Shown: positions 10,166-19,677, counted from the first letter of the stretch. The stretch: DNA of 64,000 bases from Deltaproteobacteria bacterium HGW-Deltaproteobacteria-19 (GCA_002841865.1 PHBD01000011.1:157773-221772); one strand, 5' to 3'. Made by a program: numbers and translations. The notes: generated by a model not told the origin, from the letters alone.

Positions 10166-12100
10166 TCACGCCACCTCCTTCCGGATGGCCGATTGCGGGC
10201 AGACCTGCGTGCAGACGCCGCAGCCGGCGCACAGGACTTCGTCCACGCGGGCCCGCCGGTTCTCCGTGTCCCACACCAGGGCTGGGCAGCGGAAAATACG
10301 GGTGCACAGGCGGTTGCAGCCGCAGTCTTCCCCGATGCAGAGGGCCTCGTCCACGCGGACGTTGTATTGCCTGATCCCTCTCTTCTCCGGAGAGAGTGCG
10401 CATTTCTGCCTCAGGATCAGGACCTTGACCCCCTCTTCATCCTCCATCAGCCGGTTCAGCGTTTCCCTGGTCTCGGCAAAGTCGAAGGGATCGCCGATTT
10501 CGACCTTGGCGCCGATAGCGGCGCAGATCTTCGCGATGTCCACGTCCGGTGCCTCCTGGCCCATGGCGTTGACGCAGAGGCCCGGGTGGGACTGGAATCC
10601 AGTCATGGCCGTGCCGCTGTTGTCGAGGATGATCATCGTGATGTTAGACCGGTGGTGAACGGCGTTGACCAGGGCGGGCATGGCGGCGTGGAAGAAAGTG
10701 GAATCCCCGCACACCGACAGGACCGGCCTGTTCAGGCCGAAGGGGCCGAGCTTCCCGAAACCGCTGGCCACGCCCGTTCCGGACCCCATGGAATGGAGGG
10801 TCTTGAGCGTGCCCGCGCCGCCGGGAAAGACATCCAGGGTGTAGCAGCCGATGTCCCCGCAGACGAAGCCGTCCCGGTCGTCCATCTTCAGGGCCGTGCG
10901 GATGTTCCAGTAGGAGGCGCGGTGGGGGCACCCGGGGCAGAAGGCCAGACCACGCTGGGGCGCATTGGCCAATGCCGCTGCCTGTGCCTTTTTCTCATAC
11001 TCCGGGTCGGCGGCCTGGTAGGGGACATCCAGGATCCGGCTTAGCGCCCCGATCACAAGGTCCGGCGAAAGCTCGCCCCGCATGGGGATCGTCCCGTCGT
11101 TCTTCCCGTAGAAGGTCTTGATCCCGATTTCCTTTGCCTCTTCGGCGGCGATGACCTTAACGTTCTCCTCCAGGAAGGTCAGCACCTCCTCCACGATCAG
11201 GATCCTGTCCGACCGTACGAGGTATTTTTTCAGCAGGTTCGGCGGCAGGGGCCAGGTCGTTCCCAGCTTCAGAAGCCCGACCCGGCCCTGGAGATTCAGC
11301 GCCTGGACGGCCTCGCGACTATAGAGGGTGCAGGCGCTGCTGGTGACGATCAGGACCTCCGGCCTGTCCGGCCCTTCGTACGTGTTGAAGGGGCTCCGCT
11401 CGAACAGATCCCGGGCCTTCGCGATTCTTTCCTGCTGCAGGCCGTGCTTGACGGCAACGGGCATGCTCAGGACGGGGCCTTCGTTGGGATCCAGCATGGA
11501 CCCGTCGGCCTTGAATTCGGCACGCGGGGTCCCTTCCGGAAGCGCTCCCAGGCGGACATTGCCGCTGGCGTGGGACATCCTGGTGACGCTGCGCAGCATG
11601 ACCAGAGTCCCGAGATCCTCGGAGAGATCGAAGGCCCACTTCGTCATGTCTTTGGCTTCCTGGAAGTCCCCCGGCTCCAGGAGAGGAATCTCGATCATGC
11701 GGGCGAAATGCCGCGACTCCCCCTCGTTCACACTGGAGAGGGCGCCCGGATCGTCGCAGGTGACCAGGATCATCCCGCCCCGGGTGCCGGAGCCGGCGAG
11801 GTGGAGCAGGAAATCGGAGGCCACGTTCACGCCGTTCTGCTTCATGACACAGAGGGTGCGGAGGCCGGCAAAGGAAGCGGCGGCGGCGACCTCCAGGGCC
11901 ACCTTTTCGTTGGTCGACCATTCCACGTACAGGTTTCGCTCCTCGGCAACCCGGGCCAGATTCTCCAGGATTTCCGAGGACGGTGTTCCGGGATAGCCCG
12001 CCGCCACGCTCATCCCCGCCTCCAGGGCGCCCCGGGCGATGGCCTCGTTTCCCATCAAGAGATGGCTGCTGCCTTCTGCCGCCTCCAGCAATACAGACAT
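10166..12100 (-). CDS. iorA: Indolepyruvate:ferredoxin oxidoreductase, alpha subunit
   Basis: Catalytic thiamine-diphosphate subunit, 644 residues. The N-terminal pyrimidine-binding domain starts with GNEAIARGALEAG and AGYPGTPSSEI. The central TPP-binding domain has FCPGCPHRASYWN and GDIGCYTLDVFPG. The C-terminus carries a ferredoxin-like domain with two cysteine clusters: an irregular one (CIGEDCGCNRLC) and a regular CAGCGVCTQVCP for a 4Fe-4S centre. The start has AGGAGG six bases upstream. It lies between a frameshifted FrhB-like gene (eight-base gap) and iorB, forming one operon. Aryl-pyruvate specificity is inferred from the family. Confidence 0.93.
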   Translation of the reverse strand: MSVLLEAAEGSSHLLMGNEAIARGALEAGMSVAAGYPGTPSSEILENLARVAEERNLYVEWSTNEKVALEVAAAASFAGLRTLCVMKQNGVNVASDFLLHLAGSGTRGGMILVTCDDPGALSSVNEGESRHFARMIEIPLLEPGDFQEAKDMTKWAFDLSEDLGTLVMLRSVTRMSHASGNVRLGALPEGTPRAEFKADGSMLDPNEGPVLSMPVAVKHGLQQERIAKARDLFERSPFNTYEGPDRPEVLIVTSSACTLYSREAVQALNLQGRVGLLKLGTTWPLPPNLLKKYLVRSDRILIVEEVLTFLEENVKVIAAEEAKEIGIKTFYGKNDGTIPMRGELSPDLVIGALSRILDVPYQAADPEYEKKAQAAALANAPQRGLAFCPGCPHRASYWNIRTALKMDDRDGFVCGDIGCYTLDVFPGGAGTLKTLHSMGSGTGVASGFGKLGPFGLNRPVLSVCGDSTFFHAAMPALVNAVHHRSNITMIILDNSGTAMTGFQSHPGLCVNAMGQEAPDVDIAKICAAIGAKVEIGDPFDFAETRETLNRLMEDEEGVKVLILRQKCALSPEKRGIRQYNVRVDEALCIGEDCGCNRLCTRIFRCPALVWDTENRRARVDEVLCAGCGVCTQVCPQSAIRKEVA

Positions 12101-12108
12101 GTTTCCTC

Positions 12109-13199
12109 CTAAGAACAGAGCGTGGCAAGCACGCGGTCCTGCGCGTCCAGGTAGAGCAGGTCGCCGGAGCAGCCGCTTTTCTCCGCCAGGTTTTTCAGGG
12201 CCTCTTTCTTCTTGGTCCGCGCGGCCTCTTTCAGCATCTCCAGGTTTCCCGCAGGGACGTCGTGAAATTCGAGGACGCCCCTTTTTCTCGCCAGATCAAG
12301 GAGAGCCGCTCCGGCAGCGGTCCGGACGATGACCTGGTTCCAGGATCGCGTTTCCTCCCAGCTTCCGCCCAGGCGTGCCGAGCCGACGGAAAGATCCGCA
12401 TACTCGGCCGTCGTATCGATGCAGTACCGGCAGGACTCCCGGATGCAGTCCCGGATTTCCTCCATCGGAAACGTCCTCTTGCCATCGTCGAGATACACCT
12501 CGAGGACGCCTTCGCCCGGAGGAATCTCCATACCCCGGATTCGGTCGAGCCCAACGCTCTTTTGCAGCAGGCCGGTCAGCTTCGACCAGGAAAGGGTGAA
12601 TCCGCAGTACAGGCCGATCACGAGCTTCAGCTTGTCGATCGGGTTTGAGCCGCTGTCCAGTTTCGGCTTGAGGCGCATTTTGGCCAGGGCGAAGGCCTGG
12701 CAGGGCGTGGCGACGACGCCGATCTTCTCGCTCATACCCCGTGCCGTTCGATTGAATTCGGCCACCGTCGGGGAGACAATGAACTTGCTTTTTGACCGCT
12801 TCCAGACCTCCGTGGGTTCGTGAACGGCGGTGCCGGAGTGGAGGAATCGCTCCCGGCCCTCGGCGACGACGGCGGCGAAGCGTTTCCAGACGAGGCCTGC
12901 TCGCGAAGCCGGGCGTCGGCGGCGCGGACGATGTGGAAGGCCCTGACCGGTCCTATTTCCGGGGTGAGCTCGGCCTCCTGGAACAGCAGCCTTCGCATCT
13001 CCTCGAGATCCGCCGGTGTCCGGGGGCAGAAGGCATAGCAGCGGCCCGCCTTGATATCGCAAGGATTCAGGACGATCGTCCGGTCATGGTAGTAGGTCTG
13101 ATAAGGGCAGAGATTGACGCAGGCCCCGCATCCCGTGCAGAGCCCGGCGTCCCGGACCTGCTCCCCGAGTTCCTTCTGTCCCCTGATCTCGCGTGCCAT
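12109..13199 (-). pseudogene. Coenzyme F420 hydrogenase/dehydrogenase beta-subunit-like protein, frameshifted
   Basis: Two frames together make one FrhB-family oxidoreductase. The first frame, from ATG 13199 (GGGGAGG upstream), gives the ferredoxin motif CTGCGACVNLCP and a third cysteine region YAFCPRTP, then reaches REQASSGN. The second frame takes over at FAAVVAEG and continues through SKFIVSPTVAEFNR, GVVATPCQAFA and the Cys pair CRYCIDTTAEYADLSVG to TGA near 12109. One base appears to be missing around 12876-12887. The linker after the shift also looks short against relatives. It precedes iorA by eight bases and could carry electrons for IorAB. A real mutation and a sequence error cannot be told apart here. 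Confidence 0.75.
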
Positions 13200-13327
13200 C
13201 GCTGCGGTCCTCCCCTGTTTTGTACGTTCCCTGATATTTCGGCAGTCGTTTCGATATCACACTCGGCGGAATGGGAACAACGAGCAAAGTGCGATCTTAA
13301 AGGGTTCGGATTGGAAAGAAATAAGGC

Positions 13328-14932
13328 TCAGGATTGCGGAAGACTCCGGGGCAGCGAAAGGGTGAAGGATATCAGGTTGCCAGAATCGGCGTCGAGGCGG
13401 AGGGAGCCCTTGTGGGCATGGATAATTTCCCGGGCGAGGCTCAGGCCGAGGCCGGATCCGGGGACGGCGCGGCTGCGCGACTTGTCGACCCGGTAGAAAC
13501 GGTCGAATATCTTTCCTCGGTCCACCTCCGGAATCGGAGCGCCGGTATTGGAAATCGTGAAGATCACCCTGTCCCCCTGTTCCTTGAGCCGGAATCGGAT
13601 CAGGCCGCCTTCCGTGTTGTGCTTGACGGCATTGGACGTGAGGTTCTGGATCACCTGCTTGAAAAGATCCGGATCCGCCTGCACCGTGACATGAGGGGTG
13701 ATCTCCTGCTCCAGGCGCAGGTTCGGTGCAATGGCGCCGACGTCCTCGATGGCCGACTCGATGACAGCGCTGACGTCGACGGGCTCCAGGTTCAGGGCCA
13801 GCTGCCCCGCGTCGGCGTGGGAGAGGATCAGGAGCTTCTGCACGATCGCTTTCAGCCGCTGGACCTCTTCGATGAGTGCGCCGTAGGAACGCTGCTCGTC
13901 GGAGCCCGTGGCCGCGTGCTGCACGGCGTCGTCGAGCATTCCCTGCAGGATCGTCAGCGGCGTCTTCAGCTCATGAGCCGCATCGGCGCTGAACCGCACT
14001 GCCTGTTTGAAGCTCTTCTCCAGCCGATCCAGCATGTCGTTGATCACGTCCACCAGCCTCGAAAACTCGTCGTTGGCTCCGGATGACACGGGGATCCGCC
14101 TGTCCAGGCCCTGCGCCGTGATGGATTCCGCTGTCCGGGTGATGTCCGCGACGGGTCGGAGCGCCCTTCGGGTGATGAGCCACCCTCCCGCGGCAAGCAG
14201 GAGCAGCGCGATCGGCACGGCGATGAAGAATGTCTTTCTGTAGCGTGCTTCGTCCGAATAGAACCCCGCCATGTTCATGCCGATCAGGATCGTGACGAAC
14301 GGGTCGCCCATGATCCCGACCCGCCATGTCTTTCCGTCGGCCTTCAGGGTCTTGAAGAAATGCTGTTTCATACGGAACGGTTCGGGCGGAGCGGGCAACG
14401 GCGACGGTGGAGAGACACGATCCGCAGGAGGACCCGCCGGCCTGTCCGGCGGGACGCCGGATCGGAGGGGCATGGGGGGCCTGTTTCCCGCGCCCGGGGT
14501 TGTCTGGCCCATCGGGCCGACCGCGCCGGCATTGCGGCCGGAACGTTCCGGGTGTTGCCTGCCCTCCGGAAAGAAGGCGGGAAGGGGCGGAGGGGTTTCC
14601 ATCCTCCGGTCATACTCGGGGAAGGAGTCTTCGGAAATCGCCGCGGGCCAGTGGGGGGACTGGTACAGGACCTCGTTCCTTCCGGTCCTGACCTGAACGA
14701 TGATGTCTTTCCAGCGCTCGGTCCCGTAAATGGACTGAAGCCGCCGATCCAGCTCCTCCCCGCTCCTCGCGAGCCGCCAGATGTGGATGGGACGCGGTCC
14801 CAGGGAACGGAGCTCCAGGTCGATCCGGTCGAGGCTTACGTTATGGATCACGGTGAGGAAATACAGGCCGAAGGCGACGAGGACGGAGCCCGAGATCAGG
14901 ATGGAGAGCAGGATGATCTTGATGCGGAACAA
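13328..14932 (-). CDS. Two-component sensor histidine kinase with a Pro-rich periplasmic domain
   Basis: 534-residue inner-membrane kinase. Membrane segments lie at about 5-29 and 234-256, with a periplasmic region between them holding a proline-rich tract at about 113-187. A HAMP linker follows (about 255-307), then the phospho-acceptor motif AAHELKTPLT with H320, and an ATPase domain with GSGLGLSLAREI. The start is TTG 14932 with AAGGAG nine bases upstream, six bases after the response regulator stop, so the pair is one operon. The signal is unknown. The Pro-rich insert is unusual and may contact the cell wall or a partner such as the divergent exported proteins. Confidence 0.9.
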   Translation of the reverse strand: MFRIKIILLSILISGSVLVAFGLYFLTVIHNVSLDRIDLELRSLGPRPIHIWRLARSGEELDRRLQSIYGTERWKDIIVQVRTGRNEVLYQSPHWPAAISEDSFPEYDRRMETPPPLPAFFPEGRQHPERSGRNAGAVGPMGQTTPGAGNRPPMPLRSGVPPDRPAGPPADRVSPPSPLPAPPEPFRMKQHFFKTLKADGKTWRVGIMGDPFVTILIGMNMAGFYSDEARYRKTFFIAVPIALLLLAAGGWLITRRALRPVADITRTAESITAQGLDRRIPVSSGANDEFSRLVDVINDMLDRLEKSFKQAVRFSADAAHELKTPLTILQGMLDDAVQHAATGSDEQRSYGALIEEVQRLKAIVQKLLILSHADAGQLALNLEPVDVSAVIESAIEDVGAIAPNLRLEQEITPHVTVQADPDLFKQVIQNLTSNAVKHNTEGGLIRFRLKEQGDRVIFTISNTGAPIPEVDRGKIFDRFYRVDKSRSRAVPGSGLGLSLAREIIHAHKGSLRLDADSGNLISFTLSLPRSLPQS

Positions 14933-14938
14933 TCGCGC

Positions 14939-15619
14939 CTACTCCTTGGAGATCTTGTTGAACCGATATCCGACCCCCCTGACCGTTTCGATGCGCAGGC
15001 GCCCGGGGTCGGTATCCATCTTGCTGCGGAGCCGCCGGATGTAGACATCCACAACATTGGTCTGCGGGTCGAAGAAATAGCCCCAGACGTGCTCCAGGAT
15101 CTGCGTCCTGGTGTACACCCGTCCGGGAGAGCGCATCAGCAGTGCCAGCAGGTTGAATTCACGGGCCGTCAGCTCGACGTTCCCCCTGTCCGTCCTGACC
15201 TCCCGCGTGATCAGGTTGACGACCATGTCGCCATCCTGGAGCAGGCTGAGCTGCTGGCCCGTTCCCCTCCTGGTGACGGCGTGGATCCGCGCAAAGAGCT
15301 CCTCAATGTAAAACGGCTTGCTCAGGTAATCGTCCGCACCCAGGTTCAGGCCCTCGACCCGCTCGCTCAACGCCGAGCGGGCCGTCAGCAGGATCACCGG
15401 GACCGTGTTCTTCATGTCCCGAAGCTGGCGCAGGATCGTCAGCCCGTCGCGGCCGGGGAGCATGATGTCCAGCAGGATCACGTCATACGCCTGCCCGACG
15501 GCCAGGGCATAGCCCTCGTCGCCGTCCTCGCAGACGTCCACGACGAAACCCTGCTCTTTGAGCCCCTTTTTCACAAAGGAGATGATCTTCCTGTCGTCCT
15601 CTACGAAAAGCACGCGCAT
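14939..15619 (-). CDS. OmpR-family response regulator
   Basis: 226-residue DNA-binding regulator, partner of the kinase that follows it. The receiver domain has the acidic pair VEDD near residue 8, the phospho-acceptor D51 in VILLDIMLPG, the conserved TAR threonine and the KPF lysine. The C-terminal winged helix has ELTAREFNLL and the recognition segment NVVDVYIRRLRSK ending in ETVRGVGYRF. ATG 15619 is the family start; the open frame runs 63 codons further upstream without a ribosome site. A divergent gene begins 269 bases away. Two CAATCT-n-TCAT half-sites about 23 bases apart (15782 and 15806) in that gap are possible binding sites, weakly supported. Confidence 0.92.
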   Translation of the reverse strand: MRVLFVEDDRKIISFVKKGLKEQGFVVDVCEDGDEGYALAVGQAYDVILLDIMLPGRDGLTILRQLRDMKNTVPVILLTARSALSERVEGLNLGADDYLSKPFYIEELFARIHAVTRRGTGQQLSLLQDGDMVVNLITREVRTDRGNVELTAREFNLLALLMRSPGRVYTRTQILEHVWGYFFDPQTNVVDVYIRRLRSKMDTDPGRLRIETVRGVGYRFNKISKE

Positions 15620-15888
15620 GGCGCTACTGTACCCATAATCGGATTTATTGCAACGGGTCTTGAGATTACAAAACAGTAACCTTCCACTCTCGACCCCGTC
15701 GGCTGATTTCAGACGGGGCCGGTTTGCCGGCGTCCTTGACGAAAACCTCCCCATCCGTTTGTCGCGTTGTCCGGGCCATGACAATCTTTTCATGATTCCC
15801 TGCGGCAATCTGTCATCTGGCGGGCGTATTGATCCTGTCAGCCCGCGAAACGCGGTCAGGGCTTGGAAATCCTCTTGAGGGAGTGAAG

Positions 15889-16374
15889 ATGAAGAAAGAA
15901 ATGGAGAGAGATATCTTGTCGGATGCCGCGATGTTGAGCGTCATCGTATCGCTGATCCTGCTGTTTGTGTTCGAGATTGCTTATGGGCAGCCCCCCGGTT
16001 TGCAGGGATCGGCCGGCCTCGATGGGCAGAGCGGCCTGCATTCCAGCGCGGCCCATGCTGAAGGTCCCTGTGAACCGCAGGCCGTCCCTCCGCCGGAGGC
16101 CTATCGGGCCTGCAGGGACAGGGACCCCGGGAGCACTGCCCGGTTTACGGCTCCGTCGGGAGAAGAGATCACGGGCACATGCCGCGAGGAAGAAGGAGGC
16201 CAACTTGTGCTGATCCCGGAGCCGCCGGGAGACATGGAATTGGCCGGAGGTCCGCATCCGCCCGCTTGCTGCGGGGATGAGCCGTTTCCGATGCCCGGGG
16301 AATGCGGGGATCCGTTCCCATTTTCTTTTCCGTGGGAGTGGGAGGATTTCGGCCGAATGGGTTTCATGGATTGA
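15889..16374 (+). CDS. Exported or membrane-anchored Pro-rich protein of unknown function
   Basis: 161-residue protein that I do not recognise. The N-terminus is charged (MKKEMERD), then a hydrophobic segment at about 10-32 ends in IAYGQPP, consistent with a signal peptide or anchor. The rest is rich in Pro, Gly and acidic residues, with six cysteines including a CC pair, and a C-terminus rich in Pro, Phe and Trp. ATG 15889 has GAGGGAG upstream. It is divergent from the two-component system and followed by a lipoprotein gene, so it may be a target of that system. Confidence 0.6.
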   Translation: MKKEMERDILSDAAMLSVIVSLILLFVFEIAYGQPPGLQGSAGLDGQSGLHSSAAHAEGPCEPQAVPPPEAYRACRDRDPGSTARFTAPSGEEITGTCREEEGGQLVLIPEPPGDMELAGGPHPPACCGDEPFPMPGECGDPFPFSFPWEWEDFGRMGFMD

Positions 16375-16459
16375 GGCTCGGCGAATGGGAGCCGTTACAC
16401 CGGCCTGACGCCTGAGCGCCCGCACCGGGCGCGGAGATCGATAATCAGAGGGAGAGGCG

Positions 16460-17290
16460 ATGAAAAACATCAGGATGCCCTTTCTTGCCACAGTTGCCCT
16501 GCTGGCTTTCTCAGCAGGGCTCATTGGATGCGGCATGAAAGAGCTGTACAGTGCGTGGCATGATCGACCGGCCACTGTCAACGGGGCGGATGAGTGGCTG
16601 GAATGGAATCGGGCGCTTCACTGGCTGCCCGGGGAAGAGGTTACGGTCGGGCTTCTGAACGACGACAGGATGCTGTATCTGCGCCTTTCTACGCGGAACA
16701 AGGCCATCCAGCGGCAGGTTCTGACCGCCGGCCTGACGGTGTGGTTCGATGAGACGGGGGGCCGGAATGAGGCCTACGGGATTCGATTTCCGCTTCCGAA
16801 CCGCGGGATGGAGCCGGGGGTCGAACGCCGGCCCTCCATGGAAAGAGACGGTGAAGCACCGATGGATCCCTCCGACGGTCCCGATCCGTTCCGGAAGGTG
16901 TCGCAAGGGGACATGGAAATCACACGTCCCGGGAAAAACGAGTACAGCGTGATCCTGGCGGGCAATTCCGCCCCGAACGGCATCCGGTGCCGGATCAGGA
17001 ACGTACAGGGCTCCCTCGTGTACGAACTTCGGGTGCCCCTGATCCGGGATGAAACTTCACCCCTCGGTATTGCAGCACACAAACCGAAAACGATCGGCAT
17101 CGGCCTGATGGCCGGAGAGAAAACGCGGTCTTCGCAGAGCTGGGGTGGAGACGGGGGCGGCGGTCGCGGCGGAAGAGGGCCGGGTGGGGGAGGGCCGGAA
17201 GGAAGGGGAGGCGGGATGGGCGGCGGAGGGCGGGAGAAACCGCAGTCGATCGACCTGTGGCTGAAGGTTCATCTGGCAGAGCGTCCATAG
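16460..17290 (+). CDS. Lipoprotein with CBM9-like beta-sandwich and Gly-rich tail
   Basis: 276-residue lipoprotein. A signal peptide ends in the lipobox LIGC (Cys at about 24). Residues 38-110 (VNGADEWLEW, LYLRLSTRNKAI, LTVWFDETGG) resemble the family 9 carbohydrate-binding-like fold found in many Gram-negative envelope proteins. A stretch near 222-262 is almost only Gly and Arg and comes from GC-rich low-complexity DNA. The end IDLWLKVHLA returns to beta-strand pattern, suggesting the Gly-rich run is an inserted loop. It follows the exported protein and is divergent from a two-component system. A hairpin terminator follows directly. Ligand unknown. Confidence 0.7.
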   Translation: MKNIRMPFLATVALLAFSAGLIGCGMKELYSAWHDRPATVNGADEWLEWNRALHWLPGEEVTVGLLNDDRMLYLRLSTRNKAIQRQVLTAGLTVWFDETGGRNEAYGIRFPLPNRGMEPGVERRPSMERDGEAPMDPSDGPDPFRKVSQGDMEITRPGKNEYSVILAGNSAPNGIRCRIRNVQGSLVYELRVPLIRDETSPLGIAAHKPKTIGIGLMAGEKTRSSQSWGGDGGGGRGGRGPGGGGPEGRGGGMGGGGREKPQSIDLWLKVHLAERP

Positions 17291-17295
17291 CGGAA

Positions 17296-17332
17296 GGGGG
17301 GCGGATCTGAATCTGTCCCCCTTCTCTCTTTT
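17296..17332 (+). terminator. Intrinsic terminator after the lipoprotein gene
   Basis: GGGGGGCGGAT (17296-17306) pairs with ATCTGTCCCCC (17311-17321) through an 11-base stem with two G-U pairs and a CTGA loop, followed by a pyrimidine run ending in TTTT. It starts six bases after the stop. Its right arm matches that of the hairpin at 27684. Confidence 0.75.
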
Positions 17333-17448
17333 AAACTTTACAACCCGCCGCGTCTTCCTTTAACGATTTCTTGACCGAGGCCTTCCCCCGGCTTTTTTCT
17401 GTCACAAATCGCGACCCGGAATCGTCTAACAGGAGAGAGGTGGAGCGG

Positions 17449-18318
17449 ATGACAACGAAAATCCACGCTGTGCAGACATCGATTGAGGACCTGGTCGAAC
17501 GGGCCAGCAAGGGAAACCGGGAGGTCCTCGAAGAAATCGTCCGGCGGATCCAGGACCGTGTTTACGGGCTGGCGATCCGGATGCTCTACATCCCCGCCGA
17601 CGCGGAAGACGCCACCCAGGAGATCCTCGTCAAGGTCATCACCCACTTGAGCACATTCAAAGGGGAGAGCCGTTTTGAGACGTGGGTCTACCGCATCGCC
17701 TCCAATCACCTGCTGACCGAGTGCAGGGGGCGGGCCGAGCGCTGGCGCATGACCTTCGATGTCTGCCGGCAGGCCATCGAGGAATCGGGACCGGCGGGAT
17801 TGCACGACCCGTCCGCGGGTGCCGAGCAGAGCCTCATCTGTGAGAAGATGAAGCGGGCCTGCGTCCATTATCTCCTCCTGTGCCTCAACCGGGATCTCCG
17901 CCTGGCCTTCATCCTCGGTGAAATCATTGGTGTCGACAGCGCGGAGGGGGCCCATATCCTGGGGCTGACGCCGGCGGCATACCGCCAGAGAGTGTCCCGC
18001 GGGAAAAGGCAGGTCCTGGGTTTCCTGGCCCGGCAGTGCGGCCTGGCCGATGCGGACAATCCCTGCCGGTGCGCTACGCTGGCCGCCTATCACGTGCAGA
18101 AGGGGTACCTCGATCCTGAAAATCTGCGCTTCGCCACCCACGCCTGCCGTCCCCGGTGCGACAGCGACACGAAGGGGCTGGTGCGGGAGATGGACCAGAT
18201 GGCGAAGGCGGCCAGGGTCATCCGGAATCACCCGGACTACGCGGCCCCGGGCGCCTTTGTGGAGTCCATGAAACGGATGATCGAATCAAACCGGTTTCGT
18301 CTGCTGGAGCATTCGTAG
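17449..18318 (+). CDS. ECF-like RNA polymerase sigma factor with Cys-rich C-terminal extension
   Basis: 289-residue sigma-70-family protein. Region 2 is at about residues 25-95 (DAEDATQEILVKV, then FETWVYRIASNHLL) and region 4 at about 140-190, with the helix-turn-helix EGAHILGLTPAAYRQRVSRGKRQV. About 95 residues follow region 4 and contain C197, CRC at 206-208, C233 and C237, a spacing that could bind a metal or respond to redox state. ATG 17449 has AGGAGAG upstream; an earlier in-frame ATG at 17371 lacks one. No anti-sigma gene is adjacent, so the extension may replace it. Its regulon is unknown. Confidence 0.85.
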   Translation: MTTKIHAVQTSIEDLVERASKGNREVLEEIVRRIQDRVYGLAIRMLYIPADAEDATQEILVKVITHLSTFKGESRFETWVYRIASNHLLTECRGRAERWRMTFDVCRQAIEESGPAGLHDPSAGAEQSLICEKMKRACVHYLLLCLNRDLRLAFILGEIIGVDSAEGAHILGLTPAAYRQRVSRGKRQVLGFLARQCGLADADNPCRCATLAAYHVQKGYLDPENLRFATHACRPRCDSDTKGLVREMDQMAKAARVIRNHPDYAAPGAFVESMKRMIESNRFRLLEHS

Positions 18319-18368
18319 GCGGCTGCGTTCCGATCCGGTCCGGGAAACCATAAACAGGGAGGCCTTTC

Positions 18369-19511
18369 ATGTCACGGACGGAAGAAATCAGGAACTACGC
18401 CCTGGACCTCGGCTACAGCCGTGTGGGAATCACGACGGCGGAACCGTTCCCTCTTTACGCCCAGGCCCTGGAGGAGCGCTTGCCGGACTACGACTGGGCG
18501 GCCGACAGCGGCCTTCGCCTCCGGCGCGCTGTCAATCCGCAGGACCGCCTGCCGGGAGCCCGATCCATCATTGTTGCGGTGTACGATTATTTCCGGGAGC
18601 GCTTTCCGGAGAACCTGGTGGGCAGGATCGGGCGTCTCTATCAGTCGCGCTCGTACATCGAGCCGCCGACGCGGCTCGGGGGTGCCCGGGTGGAACTCAT
18701 GCGCCGGTTCCTGGAGTCGAAGGGGATGCAGGTCGGGCGCTGGTACATGATCTCCTCCGGTGTCCCTGACCGCCTCGCCGCCGTCCGCGCCGGGCTCGGA
18801 CAGATCGGCCGCAATACCTTCTTCTGCGCCCCGGGCATCGGAACCTTCTTGATTGTCCATACCTTCATCGTGGACGTCGAGCTGGAATACGATTCGCCTG
18901 CCGAGGGGACGCACTGTCCGCCTGACTGCCGGCTGTGCATCGAAGCCTGTCCGACGGGAGCCATCGTCGCCGATTATCGCCTGAACCCGCGCCGGTGCCT
19001 CACCTTCAGCCACGTTGTCAACGTCCACGGCTTTCAGAACACCTCCCCGTACATCGATCCGGAGATCCGGCCGAAGATGGGAAGCTGGATCCACGGCTGC
19101 GATCTCTGCCAGGAGGCCTGCCCGCGCAACCGGGACAAGCTGAAGGCGAAGCTGCCGGAGAACGCCTTCCTGGAAGAGGCGGCAAAGCACTTCAGTCTGA
19201 CGGGACTGCTCAAGATGGACGGGGAGTTCGAAAAGAAGGCCGTTGCCCCCTTCCTTTACACGTATATGAGGGACCGGAAGTTCTTTCAGCGAAATGCTGC
19301 GGTGGCGATTGGCAACAGCGGCGACCCGGACATGGTTCCCTGTCTGGCACAGGCCCTGGAGGATCCGGAGGAACTGGTGAGGGCGCACGCCGCCTGGGCG
19401 CTCGGTCGGCTGGGAAGCGCCGAGGCGCGGCGCGTTCTGGAAGCCGGCCTTCCCCGCGAAACAGGATCACAGGCGGCTGTAGAAATCCGCGCGGCCCTGG
19501 AAATGGTTTGA
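18369..19511 (+). CDS. queG: Epoxyqueuosine reductase-like Fe-S protein
   Basis: 380 residues, as in QueG, the cobalamin-dependent enzyme that makes queuosine in tRNA by reducing epoxyqueuosine. Two 4Fe-4S clusters are implied by C183, C187, C190, C194 and by C210, C244, C247, C251. The active-site Asp position is D134 in VPDRLAAVRAGLGQIGRN. The C-terminus has HEAT-like repeats (RNAAVAIGNSGD, RAHAAWALGRLGS). Some QueG hallmarks are changed, for example AGLGQIGRNT where GLGWIGKNT is usual, so a paralogue with another substrate is possible. The gene follows the sigma factor by 50 bases. Confidence 0.62.
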   Translation: MSRTEEIRNYALDLGYSRVGITTAEPFPLYAQALEERLPDYDWAADSGLRLRRAVNPQDRLPGARSIIVAVYDYFRERFPENLVGRIGRLYQSRSYIEPPTRLGGARVELMRRFLESKGMQVGRWYMISSGVPDRLAAVRAGLGQIGRNTFFCAPGIGTFLIVHTFIVDVELEYDSPAEGTHCPPDCRLCIEACPTGAIVADYRLNPRRCLTFSHVVNVHGFQNTSPYIDPEIRPKMGSWIHGCDLCQEACPRNRDKLKAKLPENAFLEEAAKHFSLTGLLKMDGEFEKKAVAPFLYTYMRDRKFFQRNAAVAIGNSGDPDMVPCLAQALEDPEELVRAHAAWALGRLGSAEARRVLEAGLPRETGSQAAVEIRAALEMV

Positions 19512-19677
19512 TGGCCTTCCGGTCGCAGCGGGCATCCGGTCTTCAGGAACCTGGAACTTGACGGCCGGCGATGGGGCCGGACGCCGACTCACGTCAATTT
19601 TCAGGGACAATGCGGCGGGCCTCTTCCAACCATCCGGGATAGCAAGGGATCATGCCGTCATCTGCCCCCGTTGTTCG

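Noticed and set aside
16997..17272. Minus-strand frames over the Gly-rich lipoprotein end
   Set aside because: They arise from the GC-rich low-complexity DNA that encodes Gly and Arg on the plus strand.
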